A stretch of DNA of 63,823 bases from CAZRRV01 sp045660865 (GTDB taxonomy: Bacteria > Bacillota > Clostridia > Oscillospirales > Acutalibacteraceae). The stretch covers positions 1-63,823 of the forward strand of contig JAZREP010000015.1 of NCBI GenBank assembly GCA_045660865.1, written 5' to 3'. Made by a program: the position numbers and the translations under genes. Below are positions 8,884-18,207 of the stretch, piece by piece. Under the pieces are notes generated by a model, which was not told where the DNA came from, did no database searches, and saw only the letters and a program-made list of their open reading frames with translations. Positions within the stretch are counted from its first letter, which is position 1. Each line of letters begins with the position of its first letter.

Positions 8884-9612
8884 TTAGACTACATCGTAGC
8901 TCATCATTTTCTTTGAGCGAGCGTACAATCTTAAAATCGTTTCTTTACCGCATTTTTTTGCTATTACATCGTTTGCCTTTAAAAACATGCCTTTTCTATG
9001 GGTGATAGAGTGAGCATCACTGGCAATAAAGTGGATATAACCACCTTCAATTAATTTGCAGATTTTTTTCTTTATGTTGTGACCGCTGAAAACTGCTGAT
9101 GACGTAATTTGCGCACGAACATCCTCATCTATCACTAAATCCAACAGTCTGTCAAATCCCGGATAACCGAAATAACGCTCTATATGTGCTATTATTGGTT
9201 TTAATCCCAATGTGAATTGGATGTTATAAAGTTCATTCACAACCCAAGAATCAATTACGTAACTATACGGCAATTCAATTAACAAATAGTGCGAATTTTC
9301 TAAACACATATATTTTAATTGTTCACAAGTACTCATTCCCCTGAAGGCGCGAATTTCATACCCCCGGCGTAATTCCGGAAGCGCTTTACCCTCTGTAGCA
9401 ACAAGCAGTTCTTCCCAGGCCTTGTCAACGGCTTCAAAATAATCCGAAAAGCTCTGTTTTTGCCGATAAAAATGCGGGGTTGCATAAACACAACCTACAC
9501 CCTGCATTTTTAAGTTTTTCAACAATTCTATTGATTCTCGGATGTTTTTTGCTCCATCATCAACACCCGGCAGAACATGAGAATGTATATCAACTATATT
9601 ATTTATAAGCAT
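8884..9612 (-). CDS. cpsB: CpsB/YwqE-type PHP-domain protein-tyrosine phosphatase
   Basis: 242 aa, ATG start. The metal-binding opening DIHSHVLPGVDDGAKN is diagnostic of the manganese-dependent PHP phosphatases that dephosphorylate capsule tyrosine kinases. Further metal-ligand regions are YATPHFYR, the PIIAHIERY segment and SDAHS. Its start overlaps the end of the kinase gene by 14 bp, which supports translational coupling of kinase and phosphatase. It would act in the cytosol on the tyrosine-rich tail of the CpsD-like protein. Length matches the family. Confidence 0.93.
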   Translation of the reverse strand: MLINNIVDIHSHVLPGVDDGAKNIRESIELLKNLKMQGVGCVYATPHFYRQKQSFSDYFEAVDKAWEELLVATEGKALPELRRGYEIRAFRGMSTCEQLKYMCLENSHYLLIELPYSYVIDSWVVNELYNIQFTLGLKPIIAHIERYFGYPGFDRLLDLVIDEDVRAQITSSAVFSGHNIKKKICKLIEGGYIHFIASDAHSITHRKGMFLKANDVIAKKCGKETILRLYARSKKMMSYDVV

Positions 9613-10348
9613 AGCGATAACTGTATTTCCTGTAATATCTTCTGCGATACTTTTTGTTTATGATATCAGTAGCACCATTAAGAATAATTCCAAGCAGCTT
9701 GGTTTTTGCAAACTCGGTATAGCTGAGTGCTTTTTTCAGCTCATCATGTGTGGTTATCTTATCCTTTACAACAAGGACAATACCATCGGTTTTAGGAGCT
9801 ATAACCAACGAATCCGAAACAATGTTAATGGGCGGTGTATCAACAAATACATAATCATACTTGTCTTCTAATTCTTTTAAAAGCAATGTCATGTTCTCAG
9901 AACCAACCAATTCCGAAGGGTTCGGCGGCAACGGTCCTGATGTAAGAACATCAAGATTTGCGTTTATATGCTCTACTGCATCATCCAGTGAACATAAATT
10001 TACTAAAACGGAACTTAAACCGTCAGTATTTTGTATTTTCAGTTTTTTATGTACTGAAGGTTTACGCAAGTCGGCATCAATAATAAGCACACGGCAGCCT
10101 AATTGCGAGAAAGCAATAGCCATGTTTATAGCTGTAGTTGATTTTCCTTCCTCCATAAGAGGGCTGGAAATAACAATTTGTCTTTTGCAATTGTTACCGG
10201 AAATAACAAACTGCAAATTAGTACGTATAGTTTTATAAGCCTCTACTGCAGCAAAAGGCAAACGGTAAGGAGTGTTTTTATCTGTAGAAACCGCAGCTGT
10301 GCTGTATGATTTGCTATATGCTTTTTGTTGTTTCTGTTGTTTATTCAT
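9599..10348 (-). CDS. cpsD: CpsD/CapB-type bacterial tyrosine kinase (BY-kinase)
   Basis: 249 aa, ATG with AGGAGG upstream. Walker A is SPLMEEGKSTTAIN, Walker A' is VLIIDADLRKPS and Walker B is YVFVDTPP. The last 17 residues (KYRRRYYRKYSYRYAYK) are crowded with tyrosines, the autophosphorylation cluster of this family. The kinase has no membrane segment and in Firmicutes is activated by the separate Wzz-like adaptor, encoded just upstream. Phosphorylation state would set polysaccharide chain length or export, reversed by CpsB downstream. Confidence 0.93.
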   Translation of the reverse strand: MNKQQKQQKAYSKSYSTAAVSTDKNTPYRLPFAAVEAYKTIRTNLQFVISGNNCKRQIVISSPLMEEGKSTTAINMAIAFSQLGCRVLIIDADLRKPSVHKKLKIQNTDGLSSVLVNLCSLDDAVEHINANLDVLTSGPLPPNPSELVGSENMTLLLKELEDKYDYVFVDTPPINIVSDSLVIAPKTDGIVLVVKDKITTHDELKKALSYTEFAKTKLLGIILNGATDIINKKYRRRYYRKYSYRYAYK

Positions 10349-10362
10349 TGCAACATTCCTCC

Positions 10363-11082
10363 TTACGTATTTTTAAGCTTATATTCATAAGCCTGATTAG
10401 CGTTTGTAAAGTCAGGTATTGAGCCTAAAACAGCCATACCGAAAGTTCTTGCAATATCTTCTTCACCCTTAATGGTAGTATCGTAATAACTAAACAAAAA
10501 GACGATAATTGCAGAAACCAATGCGCCTACCACAGCCGCCAGCAAAGTTGTAACCGCTGTGCGAGGCGAATACAAAGATGCGCCCTTTGCTGTATCCAAA
10601 GGAGCAATTACAACGGCAGGCATTTTGGTATTCATATATCCCTGTGCTTCTTCCAAAATTGCATTGGTGATTTTAACAGCTTTCTCAACACTTGAGCTTC
10701 TTACCGATATATCAGCAATCAAAGAGTTTTCTCTGCCCGAAACAGTTGTCATCGCTTTAAGTTGCGCTGCGTTATAACCAAAATCATATTTCTCGGCAAC
10801 ATTTTCGTAAAGACCACGGCTGGAAAGAATATCAACAAAGGAATTTGAAAGTGCCAAAGTAATTGAAACATCACTGGTTTTCATAGAAGTAGTTTCATCA
10901 TCTGAGCCCAAAATAGAAGTACCGGTAGAAATAACTGCGCTACCGTTTGCAACATATGTAGGAGTGGCAAAAAGCTCACAGTAGATAAATCCACACAGGC
11001 CGAATATTATCGCTGTTATAACGATAGCCCACCATCTTTGCAACAGTGCCGCTACTATGTCCAGCAACGAAATTTCTTTCAT
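10363..11082 (-). CDS. CpsC/CapA-type Wzz polysaccharide co-polymerase and kinase activator
   Basis: 239 aa, ATG start. Two membrane segments (about residues 17-36 and 174-196) enclose an extracytoplasmic domain of about 135 residues. The short cytosolic C-terminus after TM2 is the usual kinase-contact region. The N-terminal ISLLDIVAALLQRWW and the SLYSPRTAV segment before TM2 fit the Wzz/YveK family. First gene of the cluster, 14 bp before the kinase gene. It should regulate polysaccharide chain length and activate the BY-kinase. Confidence 0.92.
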   Translation of the reverse strand: MKEISLLDIVAALLQRWWAIVITAIIFGLCGFIYCELFATPTYVANGSAVISTGTSILGSDDETTSMKTSDVSITLALSNSFVDILSSRGLYENVAEKYDFGYNAAQLKAMTTVSGRENSLIADISVRSSSVEKAVKITNAILEEAQGYMNTKMPAVVIAPLDTAKGASLYSPRTAVTTLLAAVVGALVSAIIVFLFSYYDTTIKGEEDIARTFGMAVLGSIPDFTNANQAYEYKLKNT

Positions 11083-11189
11083 AACAAAATCCTATCCTTT
11101 CTTATATACGAACCTTAATTTTATAAAAATAATGCGAATACTGCCACATTTGTTTGAAATTCACATTATTTGTCCACAATACGTTATTC

Positions 11190-11218
11190 ATTATATCATT
11201 TTAAACTCTCCTTTGCAA
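11190..11218 (-). promoter_or_regulatory. Promoter of the exopolysaccharide regulatory cluster
   Basis: Leftward -35 TTGCAA (11213-11218), a 17-bp spacer and a consensus -10 TATAAT (11190-11195), about 108 bp before the first start codon. The resulting leader contains the short dyad TTGT-GG-ACAA near 11170-11179, which may be an operator. Confidence 0.6.
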
Positions 11219-11271
11219 GAGGTTTTTGATAGTAAATAATTGAAATTTTTAGACAATATTCGCTCTAAGTG

Positions 11272-11300
11272 TTGTAAATACTTTAAAAATATGTTAAACT
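11272..11300 (+). promoter_or_regulatory. Promoter of yebC
   Basis: Rightward -35 TTGTAA (11272-11277), a 17-bp spacer and -10 TAAACT (11295-11300), 34 bp before the yebC ATG. It is divergent from the exopolysaccharide promoter. Confidence 0.5.
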
Positions 11301-11333
11301 GTACCGGTAATTAACTTTCGGGAGAGATGAAAA

Positions 11334-12062
11334 ATGTCCGGACATTCTAAATGGAGTACAATTAAGCGTAAAAAGGAAAAGACCGACCAACAGCGAGCAA
11401 AGGTGTTCACCAAGATTGGCCGTGAACTTGCTATGGTTGTAAAAGCCGGAGGACCGGACCCTAATGTTAACAGCAAATTGAAGGATGTTATAGCCAAGGC
11501 AAAAGCCAATAATGTGCCCAATGACAATATTGAGCGTATCATTAAAAAAGCTGCCGGAGAAACCGGAGATAACAATTATGAAGAAATCGTATACGAGGGC
11601 TACGGTCCTTGCGGTGTAGCCGTAATTGTTGAAACCTTAACCGATAACCGCAACCGCACCGCAGGTGATTTGCGCCACTATTTTGATAAGTGCGGAGGCA
11701 ACCTTGGTCAACCCGGTTCTGTTATGTTTATGTTCCAACGCAAAGGCATGATTGTTATTGAGGGCGAAGGGCTTGACGAAGAAAAGGTTATGGAGGATGC
11801 GCTCGAAGCCGGAGCCGATGATTTCAATTTTGACGGTGATGTTTTTGAGATTTCAACCGATGCAAACAGCGTTTCAGCGGTAAGCGAAGCTCTTGAACAA
11901 AAAGGCTACTCATTCCTCTCTGCCGAGCCGGCATACATCCCTGCTACTATGACCTCTATTGCCGACGAGGAAGCTTTGACTAAAATGGAAAAGCTGCTCG
12001 ATATGTTGGAGGACAATGACGACGTTCAAAACGTATGGCACAACTGGGAAACCGAAGAATAA
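11334..12062 (+). CDS. yebC: YebC/PmpR-family protein
   Basis: 242 aa, ATG preceded by CGGGAGAG. The N-terminus MSGHSKWSTIKRKKEKTDQQ is the family signature. The three-domain arrangement and the acidic C-terminal half (GEGLDEEKVMEDALEAGADD) are complete and the length is standard. YebC proteins were described as transcriptional regulators, and more recent work ties members to relieving ribosome stalling at proline stretches. Which applies here cannot be read from sequence. Single-gene unit ended by a strong terminator. Confidence 0.96.
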   Translation: MSGHSKWSTIKRKKEKTDQQRAKVFTKIGRELAMVVKAGGPDPNVNSKLKDVIAKAKANNVPNDNIERIIKKAAGETGDNNYEEIVYEGYGPCGVAVIVETLTDNRNRTAGDLRHYFDKCGGNLGQPGSVMFMFQRKGMIVIEGEGLDEEKVMEDALEAGADDFNFDGDVFEISTDANSVSAVSEALEQKGYSFLSAEPAYIPATMTSIADEEALTKMEKLLDMLEDNDDVQNVWHNWETEE

Positions 12063-12072
12063 GCAAAAAATT

Positions 12073-12108
12073 AAAGAGCGACTGTATTTTGTACAGTCGC
12101 TCTTTTTT
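12073..12108. terminator. Bidirectional terminator between yebC and the convergent membrane protein gene
   Basis: A 14-bp perfect stem AAAGAGCGACTGTA/TACAGTCGCTCTTT with a short loop and T tracts on both strands. It overlaps the last bases of the convergent gene at 12107. Confidence 0.92.
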
Positions 12109-13744
12109 ATTTCAAGTTTTTAATTGTTTTGCCTTCGGCAATAATTGTTATTGTGTCCCCTGCTTTTAAGAACGGCAAGCGGTCACTAACTTTAATGTCA
12201 ACCTTATAAATTGATTCACCGATTTGAATATAATAGACTGAGTTACCGTTTACTACGGCGGTGTTTATAGCGGTTATAGCACCCGTAATTTCTTCGCCTT
12301 TCGTTTCGGTTTGAACATCAGAATCTTGCAAATCGCTATCGCTGATAAGATTGTTTTCATTAAGCAAACGCAAATAGTCGGTTTTTGCGCTGGCTATGGT
12401 GTCACCCACGCCGACTATCTGGTAGTTTTCAACCGATACAAAGGAATAGGCTTTTACAAGACCCGCATTATCTTTTAAGCTGATAAAATACGAGGGTACA
12501 GACTCAATGTTTATCAAAATCGGGAATGTTGCATTATATCCCTTTTCCTGTATCATACCTTCGGCAGAATCCATAGCTGAATATTCTTCCGCACCATTTA
12601 TATCTATTTTTTTACATTCTTTTGTTCGCATATTGATAAGAATGAAACCGATATTTGATTCATCCGATACAACCGAGGTAATACCCGTATAAAGCCAAAC
12701 ATCATCATTTAAAGCGAGGTAGTTATATCCGTCGGTTGTTACTACTACGTTTTTCTGTGTAAAGACGGAATTCCAATATCCGTTTATAAGAGTGCCCCAA
12801 TTATGAGCCTGTTCTAACACTAAATATGCAGGGTACACCCTATCTATCCAGCTGGGAACATCTTTAACGGCATAATTTGTGTCTTTGCCTGTAATCGCAT
12901 CAACAATTACAACGCCTTTAATATCTTTACCACCCAAAACGCCAAAGGTGTAATCATAATAAGGCAATACCCAGAACGGATTACCGTTATCATCAATTTC
13001 AAAAGAAATCTCTTCAAACATTTTGGTAGGATATTTGAAACGGACGTGACGCATAAGGTCACGAGAAAAATATTCACTTGGAGAATATTTTATTCCCTTT
13101 TCTAATTTCACAAGTTCGGTGTTTTGGGTTGCCATATCAATCTTAACGTAATAAGGTATTCCCCCACCACGGTTAACAAACCATTTTAGCAAGCCTGCAT
13201 ATTCAAGCGGAGAAACACGCACAGGAGTTTCCTTGACATTGATTTGAGTGTAATATGAGGACACATTAAACTGTGAAACAAGCTCAACAACCTCACCTAT
13301 CTTACGGCTGCCAAGTCTTTCAGCCGTATCCTTATCAACAACCGGGATTTTAGAAAAAGGAATTTCTGCAATATCCTCAGTAAACTCGCTGTTTTGTACT
13401 GTCAGCATCGACTGATATTTTTTTGCGTTAAATAACTTTGATGAGGTTACAAATATAGTGGCGGCAACGATTATAATTACGCCAACAATAATAGCCCCTG
13501 TTAAGCCTATTTTTTTAATACCGCTTACAACCCCGTTTTGCCCATTAAAGTTTTTAACCTTAACTGCAACTGCGCCCATGTTGAAAGATGTAATCAAATG
13601 GCAAACATACCAAACTACGGCAAGAAAAATTACAAACGCCCAAAATCCGCCTGAGCGCCAATTCAAAGCCGGCAGTGAAATGTAGTAAAGCACAAACGCC
13701 ACAATAAGTGTTATAATGCTTGGTATACCGTATTTTTTGAACAT
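12107..13744 (-). CDS. Membrane protein of unknown function with large extracytoplasmic region
   Basis: 545 aa from the ATG at 13744, which has GGAAAAGGAGC upstream; the longer frame to 13825 has no site. Three hydrophobic segments (about residues 5-22, 32-55, 78-102) precede roughly 440 residues rich in aromatic and charged positions. The region around NPFWVLPYYDYTFG and KGVVIVDAITGK resembles a PepSY-like fold by eye, and the last 65 residues look like a small OB-type beta domain. No catalytic motif or named family was recognised. It has no same-strand neighbour and lies divergent from lon. Confidence 0.85.
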   Translation of the reverse strand: MFKKYGIPSIITLIVAFVLYYISLPALNWRSGGFWAFVIFLAVVWYVCHLITSFNMGAVAVKVKNFNGQNGVVSGIKKIGLTGAIIVGVIIIVAATIFVTSSKLFNAKKYQSMLTVQNSEFTEDIAEIPFSKIPVVDKDTAERLGSRKIGEVVELVSQFNVSSYYTQINVKETPVRVSPLEYAGLLKWFVNRGGGIPYYVKIDMATQNTELVKLEKGIKYSPSEYFSRDLMRHVRFKYPTKMFEEISFEIDDNGNPFWVLPYYDYTFGVLGGKDIKGVVIVDAITGKDTNYAVKDVPSWIDRVYPAYLVLEQAHNWGTLINGYWNSVFTQKNVVVTTDGYNYLALNDDVWLYTGITSVVSDESNIGFILINMRTKECKKIDINGAEEYSAMDSAEGMIQEKGYNATFPILINIESVPSYFISLKDNAGLVKAYSFVSVENYQIVGVGDTIASAKTDYLRLLNENNLISDSDLQDSDVQTETKGEEITGAITAINTAVVNGNSVYYIQIGESIYKVDIKVSDRLPFLKAGDTITIIAEGKTIKNLK

Positions 13745-13813
13745 AAACTGGCTCCTTTTCCTATTTTGTTTTATTTTACCATAAAAAACCGTTCTAATCA
13801 ACGCTTTTTTGTG

Positions 13814-13842
13814 TTGTAAATTCATTATAGTTATAGTATAAT
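13814..13842 (+). promoter_or_regulatory. Promoter of lon-ysxC
   Basis: -35 TTGTAA (13814-13819), a 17-bp spacer and a consensus -10 TATAAT (13837-13842), 36 bp before the lon ATG. No CIRCE or CtsR-type repeat is visible here. Confidence 0.6.
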
Positions 13843-13878
13843 GATAAATAATATTTTTATTACATATTGGAGGATAAT

Positions 13879-16275
13879 ATGCCTTTACATAATGATGAAA
13901 TTCTATCTTTGCCGCTTTTAGCGTTGCGTGGGTTAGTAGTTTTCCCGGGCATGAAGCTGCATTTTGATGTTGGCAGGCGCAAGTCTGTTGAAGCCATCAA
14001 TACAGCTATGCAGCGTGGCAGAAATGTTTTTCTGTTAGCGCAGCGTGATTTAGTGGTTGATGACCCAAAGGCAAATGATTTATACAATATCGGCTGTATC
14101 GCCAAGGTTGAGCAAGTTATTAAGCTTAACAATGATAGTATGCGAATTTGTGTTGAGGGTAAAAGCCGTGCTTCCCTATTGGAAGTTTTCAGCGAAGACC
14201 CCTGCTTAATGGCAAACGTATCGGTTATAGCCGATACTGCTTACCGCTGCACCGCAAACTATGCAGAAGCTATTATTCGCAAGGCAAAAGCCTTGTTTGA
14301 GGATTATGCTAATGCGGCACCCAGTATGGCTCCCGATGTTCTTTTAACTGTTGCCGCCTGTGACGATATGTCTTATTTGTCCGATTATATCGTTTCTAAT
14401 TTGCCGGTTGATTTTGATGATAAGCAATATATCTTAGAACAGGCAAATCCGCTTAAACGTATTAAGCTGTTATTACAATTACTAAACCGTGAGCGAGAAA
14501 TTTTAGATATAAACTCCAAAATCGGCGAAAAGGTACGTGCAAGAATTGATGATAACCAGCGTGAATACTATATGCGTGAGCAAATGCGGGCGCTGAGCGA
14601 AGAGCTTTACGGAGAGGAAAACCCTCTTGATGAGGCTGAGCAATACCGTGAAAAAATCCGTTCACTCCTAGCACCCGATACAGTTAAGGACAAGCTGTTC
14701 AGTGAAGTTTCAAAGCTGACTAAAATGCCGCAAGGCTCGCACGAGGGCTCGGTTATCCGTGGCTATCTTGATACTTGTATCGAACTGCCTTGGGGTGTTT
14801 ACACTAAGGATAAAATCAATATTAAATCATCTGAAAAACAATTGGAAAAGAGCCATTATGGACTAAAAGAGGTAAAGGAACGCATCCTTGAAACCTTGGC
14901 TGTACGTGGACTTTCCGAAAACATAAAGGGTCAGGTGCTTTGCTTAGTAGGACCTCCCGGTGTTGGTAAAACATCTATTGGTAAATCGGTTGCCGAATGT
15001 ATGGGGCGCCGTTTTTCCAGAGTTTCTTTAGGCGGTATCAGTGACGAGAGTGAAATCCGTGGTCACCGCCGCACCTATATCGGCTCTATGCCCGGCCGTA
15101 TTGTAAATGCGCTTAAGCTTGCGGGTAGCAGTAATCCTGTCATATTGCTTGATGAAATTGACAAGCTGTGTGCTTCTTACCACGGTGACCCGTCAGCGGC
15201 ACTTTTAGAGGCGTTGGACCCTGAGCAAAACAGCACATTTAAAGACCATTATTTAGATTTACCGTATGATTTGAGCAAGGTATTGTTTATCACTACCGCC
15301 AATTCGCTTGACGGTATCCCTGCCCCGCTGATTGACCGAATGGAGGTCATCACCATTGCGGGATACACACGTGAAGATAAATTCCAAATTGCAAAACGGC
15401 ATTTGGTTTCGGCACAATTGGGTTTGCACGGATTGACAAAGAGTAGTTGCAAAATCAGCGACGATGCAATTTTCAGTATAATTGATTATTACACCAGAGA
15501 ATCAGGTGTTCGTCAGTTAAACCGCTGTATCGCCTCTCTTTGCCGCAAATCAGCATATAAGATTATGCAGGGCGAAGCGGTAGTAAAAATCAACGCAAAA
15601 AACATCGAGTCCTATTTGGGTGTTAAAAAATATCGCACAGACAATTTATTACCGAAAAATGCTGTGGGTATAGTAAACGGTCTTGCCTGGACACAGGTTG
15701 GCGGTGAGCTGATGCAATTAGAGGTTGCCGCTATTAACGGAACAGGTAAAACCGAACTGACAGGCTCGTTAGGTGATATTATGAAAGAATCGGCATTTGC
15801 CGCTGTCACCTATGTTCGCAGTCGTGCTGCTGAATTGGGAATCGACCCCGATTTTTACAAAACAACCGATTTGCATATTCACGCAACCGAAGCGGCTGTC
15901 CCCAAGGACGGACCGAGCGCAGGTGTTACCATTACAACCGCAATTGTTTCGGCTTTAACCAAAAAGCCCATCCTTCGTGATATTGCAATGACCGGAGAAG
16001 TAACAATCAGCGGTAGAGTACTACCGATTGGTGGATTAAAGGAAAAATCTATGGCGGCATATCGTGCCGGTATAAAAACTGTATTTATACCCGAAGAAAA
16101 CCGCTGTAACTTAGAGGATGTTGACCCTGTAGTAAAGGCTAATATCCGTTTCATCCCCGTCAACACAGTAGATGAGATTTTGGCTTTGGCTTTTGAAAAG
16201 CCCACACAATCAGCTTTGCCTGTAGCAAATGATTTTACAGAGCCCAAATCCTCTGCTACCGTTATCAGACAATAA
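13879..16275 (+). CDS. lon: ATP-dependent protease Lon
   Basis: 798 aa from the ATG at 13879, five bases after GGAGG. The N-terminal substrate domain (LPLLALRGLVVFPGM start) is followed by a coiled region, the AAA+ module with Walker A GPPGVGKT and Walker B VILLDEIDKL, and the C-terminal protease domain. The catalytic Ser is in KDGPSAGVT and the Lys of the dyad in GGLKEKSMAAYRAG. It degrades damaged and regulatory proteins in the cytosol. The lon-ysxC order is the standard Firmicute arrangement, with 15 bp between the genes. Confidence 0.98.
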   Translation: MPLHNDEILSLPLLALRGLVVFPGMKLHFDVGRRKSVEAINTAMQRGRNVFLLAQRDLVVDDPKANDLYNIGCIAKVEQVIKLNNDSMRICVEGKSRASLLEVFSEDPCLMANVSVIADTAYRCTANYAEAIIRKAKALFEDYANAAPSMAPDVLLTVAACDDMSYLSDYIVSNLPVDFDDKQYILEQANPLKRIKLLLQLLNREREILDINSKIGEKVRARIDDNQREYYMREQMRALSEELYGEENPLDEAEQYREKIRSLLAPDTVKDKLFSEVSKLTKMPQGSHEGSVIRGYLDTCIELPWGVYTKDKINIKSSEKQLEKSHYGLKEVKERILETLAVRGLSENIKGQVLCLVGPPGVGKTSIGKSVAECMGRRFSRVSLGGISDESEIRGHRRTYIGSMPGRIVNALKLAGSSNPVILLDEIDKLCASYHGDPSAALLEALDPEQNSTFKDHYLDLPYDLSKVLFITTANSLDGIPAPLIDRMEVITIAGYTREDKFQIAKRHLVSAQLGLHGLTKSSCKISDDAIFSIIDYYTRESGVRQLNRCIASLCRKSAYKIMQGEAVVKINAKNIESYLGVKKYRTDNLLPKNAVGIVNGLAWTQVGGELMQLEVAAINGTGKTELTGSLGDIMKESAFAAVTYVRSRAAELGIDPDFYKTTDLHIHATEAAVPKDGPSAGVTITTAIVSALTKKPILRDIAMTGEVTISGRVLPIGGLKEKSMAAYRAGIKTVFIPEENRCNLEDVDPVVKANIRFIPVNTVDEILALAFEKPTQSALPVANDFTEPKSSATVIRQ

Positions 16276-16290
16276 GGAATAGTTGTAATT

Positions 16291-16881
16291 ATGAACTATA
16301 ATAATGCTGTTTTTGAAATGTCCGCAGGCACTGCGGCGCAATTACCACCCTGCACCTTGCCCGAGGTTTGTTTTTCGGGTAGGTCAAACGTTGGTAAATC
16401 GTCTTTAATAAACCGATTGCTGGGCCGAAAGTCTATCGCACGGGTCAGCACAAAGCCGGGAAAAACCGTAACGGTTAATTTCTTTAAGCTTGATTCTATA
16501 CGCCTTGCCGACCTTCCGGGTTACGGCTATGCAAAGGTTGCGGCGGCTGAAAAAATCCGTTGGTCTTCTTTAATGGAGGATTATTTTGGCTCTGGAAGAA
16601 ATATAGTTATGGTTTTTCAGCTTATTGATATGCGGCACAAACCTTCTGCAGACGATATGGATATGCTGTCATATTTAATGCAGACAGGGTACCCCTTTAC
16701 AGTGGTGCTTACCAAAAGCGATAAGCTTAATAAAACCGAGTATACAAAACGGCTTGAGGAGTTAAAAACCGAACTTTATTTACCTGAAAGCATACCTGTT
16801 ATACCCTTTTCTTCACAAAATGGTGAGGGCGTAGCAGATTTAAGAGCAATTCTAGAAAAATTTGAGGTGCAAAATGATTAG
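16291..16881 (+). CDS. ysxC: Ribosome biogenesis GTPase YsxC/EngB
   Basis: 196 aa. GTPase motifs are present in order: G1 GRSNVGKSS, the switch region with STKPGKTVTVNF, G3 DLPGYGYAKV and G4 TKSDK. This essential GTPase assists late 50S subunit assembly. It follows lon by 15 bp, and its last 8 bp overlap lysA, so the three genes are probably co-transcribed. Confidence 0.97.
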   Translation: MNYNNAVFEMSAGTAAQLPPCTLPEVCFSGRSNVGKSSLINRLLGRKSIARVSTKPGKTVTVNFFKLDSIRLADLPGYGYAKVAAAEKIRWSSLMEDYFGSGRNIVMVFQLIDMRHKPSADDMDMLSYLMQTGYPFTVVLTKSDKLNKTEYTKRLEELKTELYLPESIPVIPFSSQNGEGVADLRAILEKFEVQND

Positions 16882-18166
16882 TAACAGTTTTACAGTAAAT
16901 GAGCAAGGACATTTAGCTGTTGGCGGTGTAGACACCGTTGCTTTAGCAAAAGAGTTTGGTACACCGCTTTATGTTTTTGATGAGGCATACATTCGTGACA
17001 CAATAAATCAGTTTAAAAAGGCTTTTAGTGATTATTACAACGGCAACGCACTTGTACTTTACGCGAGCAAAGCCTTCTCCTGCAAGGAAATGTACAGAAT
17101 AATGTCAGATTTGGGTGCAGGTATTGACGTTGTGTCGGGCGGAGAGTTATACACCGCTTTACAGACCGGCTTTAATCCTACTAACATCTATTTCCACGGC
17201 AACAACAAGACTGCCGATGAAATTGAGATGGCAATAAACAACAAGGTTGGCAGAATTGTTATTGACAATCTTTATGAGCTTGAAACTATAAATGAAATTG
17301 CAGCGAAGCACGGAATTGTTCAATCTGTAATGCTTCGTGTAAAGCCGGGTATTGACGTACACACACACGACTATATCCGCACAGGACAAATTGACTCGAA
17401 ATTCGGCTTTGCTTTAGAAACAGGTGAAGCTACTATTGCCGCCAAAAAGACAGCAGAGTATTCTAATTTGAAACTGATTGGTATACACGCACATATCGGC
17501 TCTCAAATTTTTGAATTGCAACCCTTTGCCGATTGCGCAGTAATTTTAATGCAATTTATCAAGGAACTTTCCTCCTTTGGTATTAACATAACTGAACTCA
17601 ATTTAGGCGGCGGCTACGGTATTAAATACACCGAACAAGACGACCCGCATCCCTTCTCTGATTTTATAAAATTGATTGCATCCACAGTTAAGGCTTTCTG
17701 CAACGAAAACGATACTGCTGAGCCGAAACTGATTATCGAACCCGGCCGCTCTGTAGTAGCTCCTGCCGGACTTACACTTTACACCGTTGGCTCTGTAAAG
17801 GAAATTCCCAATATCCGTACTTATGTATCTGTTGACGGCGGTATGACCGATAACCCCCGTTACATTCTTTACGGTGCTAAGTATGAGGCTTTAATTGCCA
17901 ACAAAGCGGCACAGGATAAAAATTGCACCGTAACAATTGCCGGCAAATGCTGTGAGAGTGGTGATTTAATTCAAGAAAACGCACCGCTGCAAAACCCTGA
18001 GGCCGGTGATATTCTGGCGGTATTAGCCACGGGCGCTTACAACTATTCAATGGCAAGCAATTATAATCGTATCCCCCGCCCCGCTGCCGCAATGGTAAAA
18101 GACGGCAAAGCACGCTTAATCATCAAGCGTGAAACCTACGAAGACATTGTAAGAAATGATATATAA
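16874..18166 (+). CDS. lysA: Diaminopimelate decarboxylase
   Basis: 430 aa from the ATG at 16874, overlapping the end of ysxC. It makes L-lysine from meso-diaminopimelate, the last lysine-pathway step. The PLP lysine lies in LYASKAFSCKE, with HIGSQI, the glycine loop GGGYGIKY, EPGRSVV and the active-site Cys in CCESGD all visible. It is far from the aspartokinase and homoserine dehydrogenase genes at the right of the window. A terminator follows directly. Confidence 0.97.
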   Translation: MISNSFTVNEQGHLAVGGVDTVALAKEFGTPLYVFDEAYIRDTINQFKKAFSDYYNGNALVLYASKAFSCKEMYRIMSDLGAGIDVVSGGELYTALQTGFNPTNIYFHGNNKTADEIEMAINNKVGRIVIDNLYELETINEIAAKHGIVQSVMLRVKPGIDVHTHDYIRTGQIDSKFGFALETGEATIAAKKTAEYSNLKLIGIHAHIGSQIFELQPFADCAVILMQFIKELSSFGINITELNLGGGYGIKYTEQDDPHPFSDFIKLIASTVKAFCNENDTAEPKLIIEPGRSVVAPAGLTLYTVGSVKEIPNIRTYVSVDGGMTDNPRYILYGAKYEALIANKAAQDKNCTVTIAGKCCESGDLIQENAPLQNPEAGDILAVLATGAYNYSMASNYNRIPRPAAAMVKDGKARLIIKRETYEDIVRNDI

Positions 18167-18173
18167 CAAAACA

Positions 18174-18207
18174 AACACCTGCCGATTAAGTTGGCAGGTG
18201 TTTTATT
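18174..18207. terminator. Terminator after lysA, shared with the convergent small gene
   Basis: Stem AACACCTGCC/GGCAGGTGTT (18174-18183 with 18193-18202) followed by TTTTATT. T-rich sequence on both sides suggests bidirectional use. The stop codon of the convergent small ORF lies in the loop. Confidence 0.88.
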
